From NCBI GenBank assembly GCA_016716305.1, contig JADJWP010000002.1:1548501-1612500 (forward strand): 64,000 bases of DNA, given 5' to 3'. A model generated the notes under the pieces. That model searched no databases. It was not told the origin of the DNA and saw nothing but the letters and a program-made list of their open reading frames with translations. The stretch comes from Chloracidobacterium sp. Lineage in GTDB: Bacteria > Acidobacteriota > Blastocatellia > Pyrinomonadales > Pyrinomonadaceae. Made by a program: the position numbers and the translations under genes. Shown here in pieces: positions 15,471 to 23,947 of this stretch (position 1 is the first letter of the stretch; the number at the start of each line of letters is the position of its first letter).

Positions 15471-16793
15471 ATGCGATTCGTATTTTCAGGCCGTTTTTTT
15501 CTCTTGCTGGCGCTTGGGCTGGTGCCGCTCTCGATGTCGTGGAGTTTCCCTGTGCTTCGGACGGCCGTTCTTGTCTTTGATGTACTGTTGATCGCCGCAG
15601 CCGTCGTCGACTATCTTATGAGCCGAAAGCTGCCCGAAGGTTTCAGGATCCGCCGCAAATTCGAAGCCCGATTTGCGATCGGTGATCCGTCAGACGTAAA
15701 ACTCGAGATCGAAAACGACACTGAACGGGCATTTCGGATAAAGATCAAGGACGAATACCCGGATGCGATGAAGCTCGGCGACCCGCGCGAGGCGGCGTTC
15801 ACTATTCAGCCGCGCTCGAATGCCGAGTTCTATTACAGCCTGACGCCGCCGAAACGCGGCCACTATGAGTTTGGACGCACGGCCGTCAGATATCTGTCGC
15901 GGTTCGGGCTTGTCTGGTGTCAATCGGAGCTCGGAGAGCCGCAGGCGGTGAAGGTCTACCCAAACATGCGGCGGGCACGCGAGATGGAGCTAAAGGCCCT
16001 CGGCAACCAGTCGTTCATCGCGGTCCAGCGGAAAGCGGTGAGGCGTGGCGAGGGCCGCGAGTTCGAATCGATGCGCGATTACGTCCGCGGCGACGAGCTT
16101 CGGCATATCTCGTGGACTGCAACGGCGAGGCGTTCAAAGCTAACGACGCGTCAATACCAGATCGAACGCGATCAAACCGTTATCATCGCCCTTGACGCCG
16201 GACGGCTGATGACCGGGCGGATCGACGGCGAGACGAAATTCGATACCGCGATACACGCTGCGCTGGCGCTGATGTCAGCCTGTGCAAGGGCCGGCGACAA
16301 TGCAGGCGTCGTCGTATTTGGGCGTCGGGTCCGTAAATATCTTCCACCAAAACGCGGGCTCGAGCATATGGATGCCGTGCTCGAGGCTCTGCACGACATG
16401 GAACCCGAACTGATCGAACCATCGTACGCCCGCGCCTTTCAATTCATTTCATCGAACCTTAAGAAGCGCGCTTTCGTCGTCATCCTGACAGATCTGGTCG
16501 ACAAAGACAGCTCGCGTGAACTGATCAATTCGCTCAAGCTGATGCGGCCGCGGCATCTGCCGCTGGTCGCAACGATCGGCGACCGCGACCTTAACGCGAT
16601 GGTCTCGACCAGGCCCGAAGACATCCGCGATGTTTTCAAACAATCGGCCGCTGAAGAGATCATCCATCAACGCGAATCGGCTCTTCGCCTCGTCGAATCG
16701 CTCGGCGGACTCGCCCTCGACGTGACCACGCAAACGCTCGGGCCGCGGCTCCTCGAATCGTATCTGCGGGTCAAGGAGCGAGGATTGCTGTGA
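15471..16793 (+). CDS. DUF58-domain protein
   Basis: 440 aa. Two N-terminal membrane helices (RFFLLLALGLVPLSMSW and AVLVFDVLLIAAAVVDYL) and the family core REFESMRDYVRGDELRHISW ... LTTRQYQIERDQTVIIALDAG, which runs into a von Willebrand A-like fold. DUF58 proteins usually lie with MoxR ATPases and SpoIIM or transglutaminase genes; here a SpoIIM-like gene lies 7 kb away, but no MoxR gene is in view. The function is thought to be in envelope stress or complex assembly and is not settled. Confidence 0.88.
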   Translation: MRFVFSGRFFLLLALGLVPLSMSWSFPVLRTAVLVFDVLLIAAAVVDYLMSRKLPEGFRIRRKFEARFAIGDPSDVKLEIENDTERAFRIKIKDEYPDAMKLGDPREAAFTIQPRSNAEFYYSLTPPKRGHYEFGRTAVRYLSRFGLVWCQSELGEPQAVKVYPNMRRAREMELKALGNQSFIAVQRKAVRRGEGREFESMRDYVRGDELRHISWTATARRSKLTTRQYQIERDQTVIIALDAGRLMTGRIDGETKFDTAIHAALALMSACARAGDNAGVVVFGRRVRKYLPPKRGLEHMDAVLEALHDMEPELIEPSYARAFQFISSNLKKRAFVVILTDLVDKDSSRELINSLKLMRPRHLPLVATIGDRDLNAMVSTRPEDIRDVFKQSAAEEIIHQRESALRLVESLGGLALDVTTQTLGPRLLESYLRVKERGLL

Positions 16794-16918
16794 GGAACGG
16801 CAAGATCTATTTCACTTGAATTGATGGTCGTGGCTGAACTCGCCGGTGCACGTGAGATCGAGTAGATACGGTTCGCAGTTCTTTCAAATTCTAAGTATTT
16901 AGGATAGGATAGCCGCCG

Positions 16919-18673
16919 ATGTCCAAACGGTCTAGATTTCGCCTGGTTCTGATCAAGCCGTCTCATTACGATGACGATGGTTATGTGATTCAATGGTTCC
17001 GCTCTGCGATCCCTGCCAACTCGCTGGCGTGCCTTTACGGGCTTGCGCTGGAGTGCCGCAACGAGCAGGTGCTTGGCCCCGAGGTCGACCTCGAGATAGA
17101 CGCTTTCGACGAGACGAATACCGTGATTCACCCGAGCCGTATCGCCAAAATGATCGAGCGGGCAGACGACGGCATGGTCATGCTCGTCGGTGTACAGTCA
17201 AATCAGTTTCCGCGGGCGCTCGATATTGCGCGGCCGCTCAGAGATCGCGGTATCAAGGTCGCGATCGGCGGCTTTCATGTGTCGGGAACGTCATCGATGC
17301 TGAAAGAAAGGGATCCTTCGGTTCAAAAGGCGCTCGACATCGGAGTGACGATCTTTGCCGGCGAGGCTGAGGGCCGACTTGGTCAGGTCCTGAAAGATGC
17401 TTTTAATTCGGAGTTGCCAGCCGAATACAACTTCATGGATGACCTCCCGAACATCGAGGGAGTTGCCACTCCGATGCTCCCTGCCGACCGCGTCCACTTG
17501 ACTGCCGGTGCGACCACAAGCTTCGATGCAGGACGCGGATGCCCGTTCACCTGCTCGTTCTGCACGATCATAAACGTTCAGGGCCGCGTATCGCGCCGAC
17601 GTTCGCCGGAAGACATCGAGCGGATCGTAAGGGTCAATGTTGCTCAGGGCCTGCACTCGTTTTTCATCACCGATGACAACTTCGCGAGAAATAAGGACTG
17701 GGAGATCATACTGGATCGGCTCATCGAATTGCGCCAGAAAGAGGGCCTGAATATCAGCTTTATCATCCAGGTCGACACACTTTGTCATAAACTTCCAAAT
17801 TTTATCGACAAGTGTAAGCTCGCAGGGGTAAAGCGCGTATTTATCGGTCTTGAGAATATCAATCCTGACAATCTGCTCGGCGCCAAAAAGAGGCAGAATA
17901 AGATCACCGATTACCGAGCAATGCTGCTTGAATGGAGGCGCGTCGGGATAGTCACATATTGCGGGTATATCCTCGGTTTTCCCGGAGATACGCCTGAGGC
18001 GATCCTCCACGATATCGAGGTCATCAAGAACGAACTTCCGGTCGATCTTCTCGAGTTTTTCTACCTGACGCCGCTGCCGGGTTCTGAAGATCATCAAAGG
18101 CTTCACAACAGCAACGTTGCCATGGATGCGGATCTGAACAGATATGATCTTTGCCACGATGTCACAGAGCATCCGAAAATGTCGCGTGAAGAATGGAGAG
18201 ATGTATATCAAAAGGCGTGGGACACCTACTACACCGATGAACATATCGAACGGATCATTCGGCGTTCGATAGTTTCGGGCACGAGTCCCGGCAAGACGAC
18301 GTTCTTTATAATGTGGTTCAAGGGCTGCCTCGCTATCGAGGGCATACACCCGCTCGAGGGCGGCTTTTTCCGACGCAAGGACCGGCGGAACAGGCGTTCG
18401 GGAATGCCGTTGGAAAATCCTTTGATCTTCTATCCGAAATACGCTTTTGAGACCTTGATGAAACAGGGCCGCTGGATCTGGCTATACCTCAGGCTGCGGA
18501 TCATCTATAAACGGGCCGCGCGCGACCCAAAACGGTTCGAATATACAGACCTTGCACTCGAACCTGTGTCCGACCATGAGGAAGAGCGCGAGATGTTCCA
18601 GACTGTCGCGGCCAAAAGCTATCTTGAAAAGGTCCACCGCAACCAACGTCTCACTCGTGGTGAGGTCATTTAG
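16919..18673 (+). CDS. B12-binding-type radical SAM protein
   Basis: 584 aa. N-terminal Rossmann-like cobalamin-binding region (MVMLVGVQSNQFPRALDIARPL ... VAIGGFHVSG) followed by a radical SAM domain with C208-x3-C212-x2-C215 (CPFTCSFC) for the 4Fe-4S cluster. The B12-binding DxHxxG motif is not evident, so cobalamin may not be bound. The C-terminal 150 residues are specific to the subfamily. These enzymes do radical methylations or lipid and cofactor chemistry; the substrate is unknown. No partner genes adjoin it. Confidence 0.88.
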   Translation: MSKRSRFRLVLIKPSHYDDDGYVIQWFRSAIPANSLACLYGLALECRNEQVLGPEVDLEIDAFDETNTVIHPSRIAKMIERADDGMVMLVGVQSNQFPRALDIARPLRDRGIKVAIGGFHVSGTSSMLKERDPSVQKALDIGVTIFAGEAEGRLGQVLKDAFNSELPAEYNFMDDLPNIEGVATPMLPADRVHLTAGATTSFDAGRGCPFTCSFCTIINVQGRVSRRRSPEDIERIVRVNVAQGLHSFFITDDNFARNKDWEIILDRLIELRQKEGLNISFIIQVDTLCHKLPNFIDKCKLAGVKRVFIGLENINPDNLLGAKKRQNKITDYRAMLLEWRRVGIVTYCGYILGFPGDTPEAILHDIEVIKNELPVDLLEFFYLTPLPGSEDHQRLHNSNVAMDADLNRYDLCHDVTEHPKMSREEWRDVYQKAWDTYYTDEHIERIIRRSIVSGTSPGKTTFFIMWFKGCLAIEGIHPLEGGFFRRKDRRNRRSGMPLENPLIFYPKYAFETLMKQGRWIWLYLRLRIIYKRAARDPKRFEYTDLALEPVSDHEEEREMFQTVAAKSYLEKVHRNQRLTRGEVI

Positions 18674-18996
18674 CGGAATGGACCTAGGTCGATCGGCGGG
18701 CTCGCTTTCGATACGGCGACGCAGACACCCGGGACGCAGCCGTATTAATGCTGTTTCGGGTGAATTAACTGGCACTACTTTGACCCTCACTCCAGCGCGG
18801 CCGCCGGATCCATCCTGCGCCCGCTTTCTTATTTCTATTTTCTAGCGAGATAGCCGAAAGTTTCGATGTTCGGATATCGCGAAAACTCTTTGAAAAACGC
18901 ATTTTTTCGGGGTAGAATTTTGTAAAGTATGTCTTTGATTTACTCACCGCGGCGGCATATGCCGTCAGGTAAAATTACAACTATCCGAGGGTAAAA
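18674..18996 (+). other. Gene-free 323-base region with promoter for META gene
   Basis: No credible gene. The right half holds a strong promoter (18890-18918) and a palindrome CGGCATATGCCG (18953-18964) within the leader. The left half shows no recognisable signal. Confidence 0.6.
18890..18918 (+). promoter_or_regulatory. Sigma-70-type promoter for META-domain gene
   Basis: TTGAAA (18890-18895), a 17-base spacer and TAGAAT (18913-18918), each 5 of 6 to consensus. Transcription near 18925 leaves a leader of about 72 bases that includes the palindrome CGGCATATGCCG. Confidence 0.7.
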
Positions 18997-19695
18997 ATGA
19001 AGAAACTAACAGGGGTATTCTTTCTGCTTTTCGCTGTCGGCATGGCGCCGGCTGCTGTTTTCGCACAAACCGCGACATCATCGCAGGGCGACGACTGGCG
19101 GCTCGTCGCCTACAATTTCGCACGGGTCAACAACTACAACATCGATGACAAAGAGGTGACGATGACGCTCGACACACGCGAGGGCCGGATCGCCGGAAAT
19201 TCGGGCTGCAACCGCTTTATGGGCCCGTTCATATTCGAGGATTCCGGCCGGCTCACCGTTGGACCTTTTGCCGGAACTCTGATCGCATGCCCGCGTATCG
19301 ACAACCGCTTTGAGGCGGCCTTTCGCGAGACGCTCGGCAATATCGATTCCTTCGCGTTCGAGACCGGTTATCTGACGCTGACCGATAAACGCACCGGCCA
19401 CTTCATGCGTTTCCAGCGGATCATCAAGCCCGAGCGTTACGTTTGGTACGTGAACAAAGAGCTTGCGGACTGCGTCGGTGTAGTGAAGACAAAATGCCTT
19501 CAGGTGAAAGATGCAAAGGAAGCGGCCTGGCAGAACTTCTTCGGGCCGATCGAGGGTTTCAACTTTAAGAAAGGACGCTATTACCAGATCGAGGTCGAGC
19601 GGACCAAGGTCGCTAATCCTGCGGCGGACGGTTCGGCGTATTCTCACAAACTGATCCGCGTGATCAAAGAAGTAAAGAAAGAAAAAGACCTTTGA
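18997..19695 (+). CDS. Secreted META (DUF306) plus DUF4377-like protein
   Basis: 232 aa. Signal peptide (GVFFLLFAVGMAPAAVFAQ), then a META/HslJ-like domain recognised by VTMTLDTREGRIAGNSGCNRFMGPF and TLIACP, then a C-terminal DUF4377-like domain (YVNKELADCVGVVKTKCLQVKDAKEAAWQNFFGPIEGF). Both domains occur in periplasmic proteins such as HslJ, linked to heat or antibiotic tolerance; their chemistry is unknown. GAGGG precedes the ATG by 5 bases; an intrinsic terminator follows. Confidence 0.85.
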   Translation: MKKLTGVFFLLFAVGMAPAAVFAQTATSSQGDDWRLVAYNFARVNNYNIDDKEVTMTLDTREGRIAGNSGCNRFMGPFIFEDSGRLTVGPFAGTLIACPRIDNRFEAAFRETLGNIDSFAFETGYLTLTDKRTGHFMRFQRIIKPERYVWYVNKELADCVGVVKTKCLQVKDAKEAAWQNFFGPIEGFNFKKGRYYQIEVERTKVANPAADGSAYSHKLIRVIKEVKKEKDL

Positions 19696-19715
19696 TCGTG
19701 AAAACATCGGGAGAG

Positions 19716-19745
19716 CGGGTGGCCGGCAGCGGTCATCCGTTTTTT
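19716..19745 (+). terminator. Intrinsic terminator after META gene
   Basis: CGGGTGGCC (19716-19724) pairs over 9 positions (with two G-U pairs) to GGTCATCCG (19731-19739); TTTTTT follows at 19740-19745. Confidence 0.8.
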
Positions 19746-19830
19746 ATTGCGGCGAGCTGCAATTGACGTGGCATCGGGCTTTACTAGCGAACCGGAGTTC
19801 TCTATTCTTCTAACCGCGACCCGCGCAACT

Positions 19831-21141
19831 ATGTCTCCTGACCCGCTCATACTCATAATCTATACGACCAAATACCGGCTTGGCGGGGCACAGTTTCCGG
19901 CCGTCGCCCGGACACTCGCCGATGAGAAACGCGATGCGGTTTTCAATGGCGAGATCGTATGCCGGGCGGTCGAAAGCAAGGTAGATGTGCTGCGCGCTAT
20001 AGCAGAGGTTCGAACTGCGGGCAGAAAGATCGCTGAATTTCATTTCGTCGGGCATTCCGGAATGTACGGGCCAATGTACGGAACTGTCGCCTTCCCAGAA
20101 CAGTTTTCGCCGTACGAATGGGAGCAGATGGATATCCCGTTTGCGAAAGGTGCCGCGGCCTATTTCCACTGCTGCCGATCGGCACGCTGGTTTGCGCCTT
20201 TCTTTGCAAGGACGTTCGGCATCAAGGCCCACGGCTATTTTTGGTACACGACGTTTTCGCTAAGCAAAACGAAATACCTATATGCCGGTGACCGGACCGA
20301 CGGCAAGATCTATACGATCGGCTGCCCGGGCCGAAAGTCGCACGGTCTGCTCGCCTCGGCGAAGAAATTCGCCGGTGCGATGCCCGCCGAGGAGATGAGA
20401 TCGTTCGACCCGGGCGAGGTCAACGGTGCCGACACCTACAACACGGTGGCCGGGCTTTATGACGAGGTCTTCACCGATATCCGCGTCCGCCGCGACGAAT
20501 GGAGATGGCTGAACGAGCATCTGCCTTCGGGGAAGATCGACGTGCTCGACATCGGCTGCGGAAACGGCGCATTGCTCAACGCACTCGCAGACCGCATCGA
20601 AAGCGGTGTGGGCGTGGATGAATCGGAAGCTATCCTCGAACGCGCACGCGCGAGGAACGCGGGCCGGAAACATCTCGAATTTCGAAAGATCGCGGGCCCG
20701 GTATTACCTTTCGGTAATGCCTCGTTCGACGTCGTGATATCGATGATGTCGTTCCGTTATCTCGACTGGGATCCGCTGCTTGCCGAGATCAAACGCGTAA
20801 CGAAGCCGGGCGGCAAGCTACTCGTCATCGATATGGTGACGGTGCCCGTGAAAATGAGCGAGTATCCAAGACTGCTCCGCGATAAGCTGAAGACAATGCG
20901 TGATCAGAAAACAAATGCAAGATTTAACGCCGCACTCGGGCGGTTGGTCTCGCACCCTGATTGGAAGAAGATGCTCGAATACAATCCGATACGCTCGGAA
21001 CACGAGATGAAATGGTATCTCGAAAGCCGATTTCCAGGACGAAAAATGGAGACACTAAATCTCGCGTGGAACTCGCGGATGGTCGCATTTGACAGCGGGC
21101 CGGTTGAGGAAGGTATCGAGGCTAAACTCACGTATCCTTAA
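19831..21141 (+). CDS. CHAT/caspase-like domain fused to SAM-dependent methyltransferase
   Basis: 436 aa. The C-terminal half is a class I methyltransferase: VLDIGCGNG (238-246) binds SAM and LPFGNASFDVVISMMSFRYLDW and VTKPGGKLLVIDM follow. The N-terminal 200 residues begin with a hydrophobic strand (LILIIYTTKY) and contain FHFVGHSG (H75) and YFHCCRSARWFAPFFA (C114/C115), spaced like the His-Cys dyad of CHAT/caspase-fold peptidases. This assignment is from pattern only. The ATG at 19831 starts at the first strand; the frame upstream overlaps the terminator region. A racemase-like gene begins 4 bases after the stop. Confidence 0.68.
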   Translation: MSPDPLILIIYTTKYRLGGAQFPAVARTLADEKRDAVFNGEIVCRAVESKVDVLRAIAEVRTAGRKIAEFHFVGHSGMYGPMYGTVAFPEQFSPYEWEQMDIPFAKGAAAYFHCCRSARWFAPFFARTFGIKAHGYFWYTTFSLSKTKYLYAGDRTDGKIYTIGCPGRKSHGLLASAKKFAGAMPAEEMRSFDPGEVNGADTYNTVAGLYDEVFTDIRVRRDEWRWLNEHLPSGKIDVLDIGCGNGALLNALADRIESGVGVDESEAILERARARNAGRKHLEFRKIAGPVLPFGNASFDVVISMMSFRYLDWDPLLAEIKRVTKPGGKLLVIDMVTVPVKMSEYPRLLRDKLKTMRDQKTNARFNAALGRLVSHPDWKKMLEYNPIRSEHEMKWYLESRFPGRKMETLNLAWNSRMVAFDSGPVEEGIEAKLTYP

Positions 21142-21145
21142 GAAA

Positions 21146-21892
21146 ATGCTTGGTATCTTGGATTGGGGCATAGGCGGCATCAGCATTTATAAGCTGATCA
21201 AGGAACGGCGGCCGGAGGTTTCGCTGGTCTATTTTTCCGACACCGGTGTGACGCCATATGGGAAGATGTCGCGGGTGGAACTCGTCTCGCGGTTGAACGC
21301 CGTGATCGGTTTTCTCGGTTCAAAGGGCGTTACGCATCTGGTGATCGGCTGTAACGCGGCGAGCACGGCAATTCCCTTTATCGATCCGCAGGGCCTGAAG
21401 ATCGAAGGCGTTATCGACCCGGCGGTCGAGATGACGGCAAGGCTCAAACCTGAACGCCTGGGCCTGATCGGCGGGCGGCGGACGGTGGTGTCGGGCGTTT
21501 ATCGGAGAGCGTTCGCCCAACGCGGCATCGCGGTCAAGCAACGCATCGCCCAGCCGCTGTCGGGGCTTATCGAGAGCGGCGACGTCTCGTCACCGAAACT
21601 GCGTCAGGAAGCTGGACACATCCTTCGGCCGCTGCGAAACTGCTCGCACGTTCTGCTTGCCTGTACACACTACCCTGCCATCGCGAATATTCTGTCCGAC
21701 CTCGTTTCGGCTGAGACAAAATTCATCGATCCGGCGTCGGGCGTTTTGAACGCGACCTCGAAATGGAAGATCGGATCGCACGGGCCCGACGTTCTCATTA
21801 CCACCGGCGACGCGGAGGCCATGAAACGATCGGCTGACCGCGCATTCGGCGTCAAGATCGGGAAAGTCCTTAAGGTGAACAGAATAGAATGA
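21146..21892 (+). CDS. Aspartate/glutamate racemase family protein
   Basis: 248 aa. The two catalytic cysteines are present: C69 in IGCNAAS and C173 in LACTHYP, as in MurI. The PYG substrate loop is kept (TPYGK, 37-41). The usual DSG loop reads D6-W7-G8, so the Ser that binds the substrate carboxylate is Trp. It may therefore not be a standard glutamate racemase (MurI), which makes D-Glu for peptidoglycan. The 4-base gap to the methyltransferase fusion implies co-translation. Confidence 0.85.
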   Translation: MLGILDWGIGGISIYKLIKERRPEVSLVYFSDTGVTPYGKMSRVELVSRLNAVIGFLGSKGVTHLVIGCNAASTAIPFIDPQGLKIEGVIDPAVEMTARLKPERLGLIGGRRTVVSGVYRRAFAQRGIAVKQRIAQPLSGLIESGDVSSPKLRQEAGHILRPLRNCSHVLLACTHYPAIANILSDLVSAETKFIDPASGVLNATSKWKIGSHGPDVLITTGDAEAMKRSADRAFGVKIGKVLKVNRIE

Positions 21893-21910
21893 TGCCGTCC
21901 GGCCGCGGTC

Positions 21911-22828
21911 TTAGCGCGATGCGATGACGGAGGTTTCGTCGGCGGAAAATTCGCCCGTCTTGCCGGGATCGCCGTTGAGGTCGAGAAGATTGGTCGTTCC
22001 TTCGGTAACAGACCCGATCAAAGCCCGGTCGCCTGCGTCCGGCGGTTCGAAATATGCAGCGGGCGGCGAAACAAATTCCTTGAAGACCGGCGCCTCGCGC
22101 GGCTTGCTCTTTAACGCACGATTCATCCGGTTCCATCCAAAACCGGCAAAGAGCGTGCTGAACGCCGTTACGACCAGGCTGGCTATCAATAGCGCCCAAA
22201 CGCCCTTGGTCAATACGACCCCTTGGACGACCAGGGTCAGGATCACCGCTCCGAGCAAAAGGCTCACGGCGGTCGTGGCAACGGCGGTAGACACGACCGA
22301 TGTATGACCGGCACGCACCTCGGCCGACATCCGCAGCACTTCGAGTTCGCTGTTCTCGAACGTCATCTGCGTCCCGCACCGCCTGCAGAATCGCGAATCG
22401 TCGGTAGATTCGGTGCCGCAGGTCGAACACATCTTCTCGGCCGGTCGGACCATCGCCAACGACGAAATCGCCTCGGCTTCGCGGGTCAGAATTTCCTTCT
22501 CGCCGAATGACAATGCCGGATGCTTGACGATGTAGTCGAACGTCACGCGTGTCGCCCGCGGCCCGTTCGCTTTGAGCCGTACGATCAGCGTCATCGGATA
22601 ATCCAGAACATCCGCCGACGAATGTGCGGTCGCCCAGCCGCGAGCACCGCGGCGCCCCCTGACGATGTTCGCCTCGTCATCGAGGATGTCGTATTCCAAT
22701 CGCTCCATGGCCCCGATTATCCGAGCCCGGACGCTCTCAAGATCGCCGACCAATACCCGCCGCAGGTAGTGCTCGGTAATGTGATATGGGTTGGCCGCAC
22801 CATCACCCATAAGCATCATATCTGGCAT
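21911..22828 (-). CDS. Zinc-ribbon membrane protein of unknown function
   Basis: 305 aa. An N-terminal domain of about 130 residues is followed by a four-Cys zinc ribbon (CSTCGTESTDDSRFCRRCG), two transmembrane helices (STAVATTAVSLLLGAVILTLVV and VWALLIASLVVTAFSTLFAGFG) and a polar tail. The layout is like several uncharacterised acidobacterial proteins. It ends 18 bases from the convergent racemase gene and begins 85 bases after the SpoIIM-like stop, so it may be the second gene of that operon. Confidence 0.65.
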   Translation of the reverse strand: MPDMMLMGDGAANPYHITEHYLRRVLVGDLESVRARIIGAMERLEYDILDDEANIVRGRRGARGWATAHSSADVLDYPMTLIVRLKANGPRATRVTFDYIVKHPALSFGEKEILTREAEAISSLAMVRPAEKMCSTCGTESTDDSRFCRRCGTQMTFENSELEVLRMSAEVRAGHTSVVSTAVATTAVSLLLGAVILTLVVQGVVLTKGVWALLIASLVVTAFSTLFAGFGWNRMNRALKSKPREAPVFKEFVSPPAAYFEPPDAGDRALIGSVTEGTTNLLDLNGDPGKTGEFSADETSVIASR

Positions 22829-22913
22829 ATATTTACCTCGCGTTAGTTCTTATTACGTCAGTGTTAAGAGATTACGAAGGATCGGCCCGATCGGTTGCAT
22901 TCGAATCGAAAAG

Positions 22914-23885
22914 TTAATGGGTCTGTAACATCGGTTCGCGGTCGCGGCCGACCAAAAAGAGGTAAACGAACATCAGGATGCCGGTCGCGATCCCGATCAG
23001 CCATTTAACTGCCGGTGCGAGGTAAGAGGGTGAGATGAAACCCTCGATGATACCGGCAGCAAAGAGAAACAACGCAACACCGACGACGAGCTTTGACGCC
23101 TCGCGACCGCGAAACTTCAAAGCCTGGCCGCGCGTCAGATCGCCCGGATCGATGATCGCGTAACCGATCGACATCCCCGCACCTGCGGCGATAAAGATGC
23201 ATGACAGCTCGACCACCCCGTGAGCAACCATGAAATCGACCAGGAGATTTCCGAAGTTGGGGTCGACCCGATAACAAACGCCAAGCACGCCGCCGATGCT
23301 GAGGCCGTTTATCAACAATACGTACAGCGTACCGATGCCGAAAAAAGCGCCCAGAGCGAATGCGTAAAAGGCAACGCGAATATTATTTGTCAGGATCGCG
23401 CTCGACCCTATCTGGTTCGCCGCATTTAGTTCGGTCCACCATTGCGTGTTCGATCCGGCGGCGGCCTCGATGTCGCTGAGGCCGAGAAGGTTCGAAAACG
23501 CCGGGTCGTAAAGGCAAAGTAAGAACGAGGCCACGGCGAAGAACATGAAAAAGCCGAATGCGAGGCCGGTGAATGGCAAGGTGCCGCGAAAGGCGGCCGG
23601 CAGTTCGTAGCCAAAAAAACGGCGGATGACACCGAGGCCGTCGCCTTCGGCGCGATAGATCTTGCCGTGGGCCCTGATCACGAGGCTGTTCAGATAATTG
23701 ATCAGCTTCGGGTCGCGCGTCTCGGCGCGGGCTATCGCGAGGTCGGTCGCCGTGCGGCGGTACAACTCGCCAAACTCGCGGACCTCCATCCGCGTCAGAC
23801 CGCGCAGGCTCGTACCGCGAAGCATCCCGAGCAGATCTTCGAGCCTCTGCCAGTTGTCCTTTTTTTCATCGATGAACCGGTTCAC
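22914..23885 (-). CDS. Stage II sporulation protein M-like membrane protein
   Basis: 323 aa with an N-terminal cytoplasmic helical part (about 1-100) and about five membrane helices. The SpoIIM hallmark GFFMFFAVASFLLCLYDP and NNIRVAFYAFALGAFFGIGTLYVLLINGLSIGGVLG are visible. In sporulators SpoIIM helps peptidoglycan removal; in non-sporulating bacteria the family's role is unknown and it often neighbours DUF58/MoxR genes. The GTG start lies 12 bases from a -10 box, on the left side of a bidirectional promoter. Confidence 0.85.
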   Translation of the reverse strand: MNRFIDEKKDNWQRLEDLLGMLRGTSLRGLTRMEVREFGELYRRTATDLAIARAETRDPKLINYLNSLVIRAHGKIYRAEGDGLGVIRRFFGYELPAAFRGTLPFTGLAFGFFMFFAVASFLLCLYDPAFSNLLGLSDIEAAAGSNTQWWTELNAANQIGSSAILTNNIRVAFYAFALGAFFGIGTLYVLLINGLSIGGVLGVCYRVDPNFGNLLVDFMVAHGVVELSCIFIAAGAGMSIGYAIIDPGDLTRGQALKFRGREASKLVVGVALFLFAAGIIEGFISPSYLAPAVKWLIGIATGILMFVYLFLVGRDREPMLQTH

Positions 23886-23897
23886 AACTGTTTTTGG

Positions 23898-23935
23898 ATT
23901 CTAGATTGGCATATCGCGAAATGCCAATCTAAAAT
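23898..23935. promoter_or_regulatory. Paired divergent promoters inside one inverted repeat
   Basis: TAGATTGGCAT (23902-23912) and ATGCCAATCTA (23921-23931) are perfect 11-base arms. Rightward: TTGGCA (23906-23911), 18 bases, TAAAAT (23930-23935). Leftward: TTGGCA (23922-23927 on the minus strand), 18 bases, TAGAAT (23898-23903). The two promoters overlap almost entirely, so only one polymerase can bind at a time. Confidence 0.65.
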
Positions 23936-23947
23936 CGAGAATTCAAA

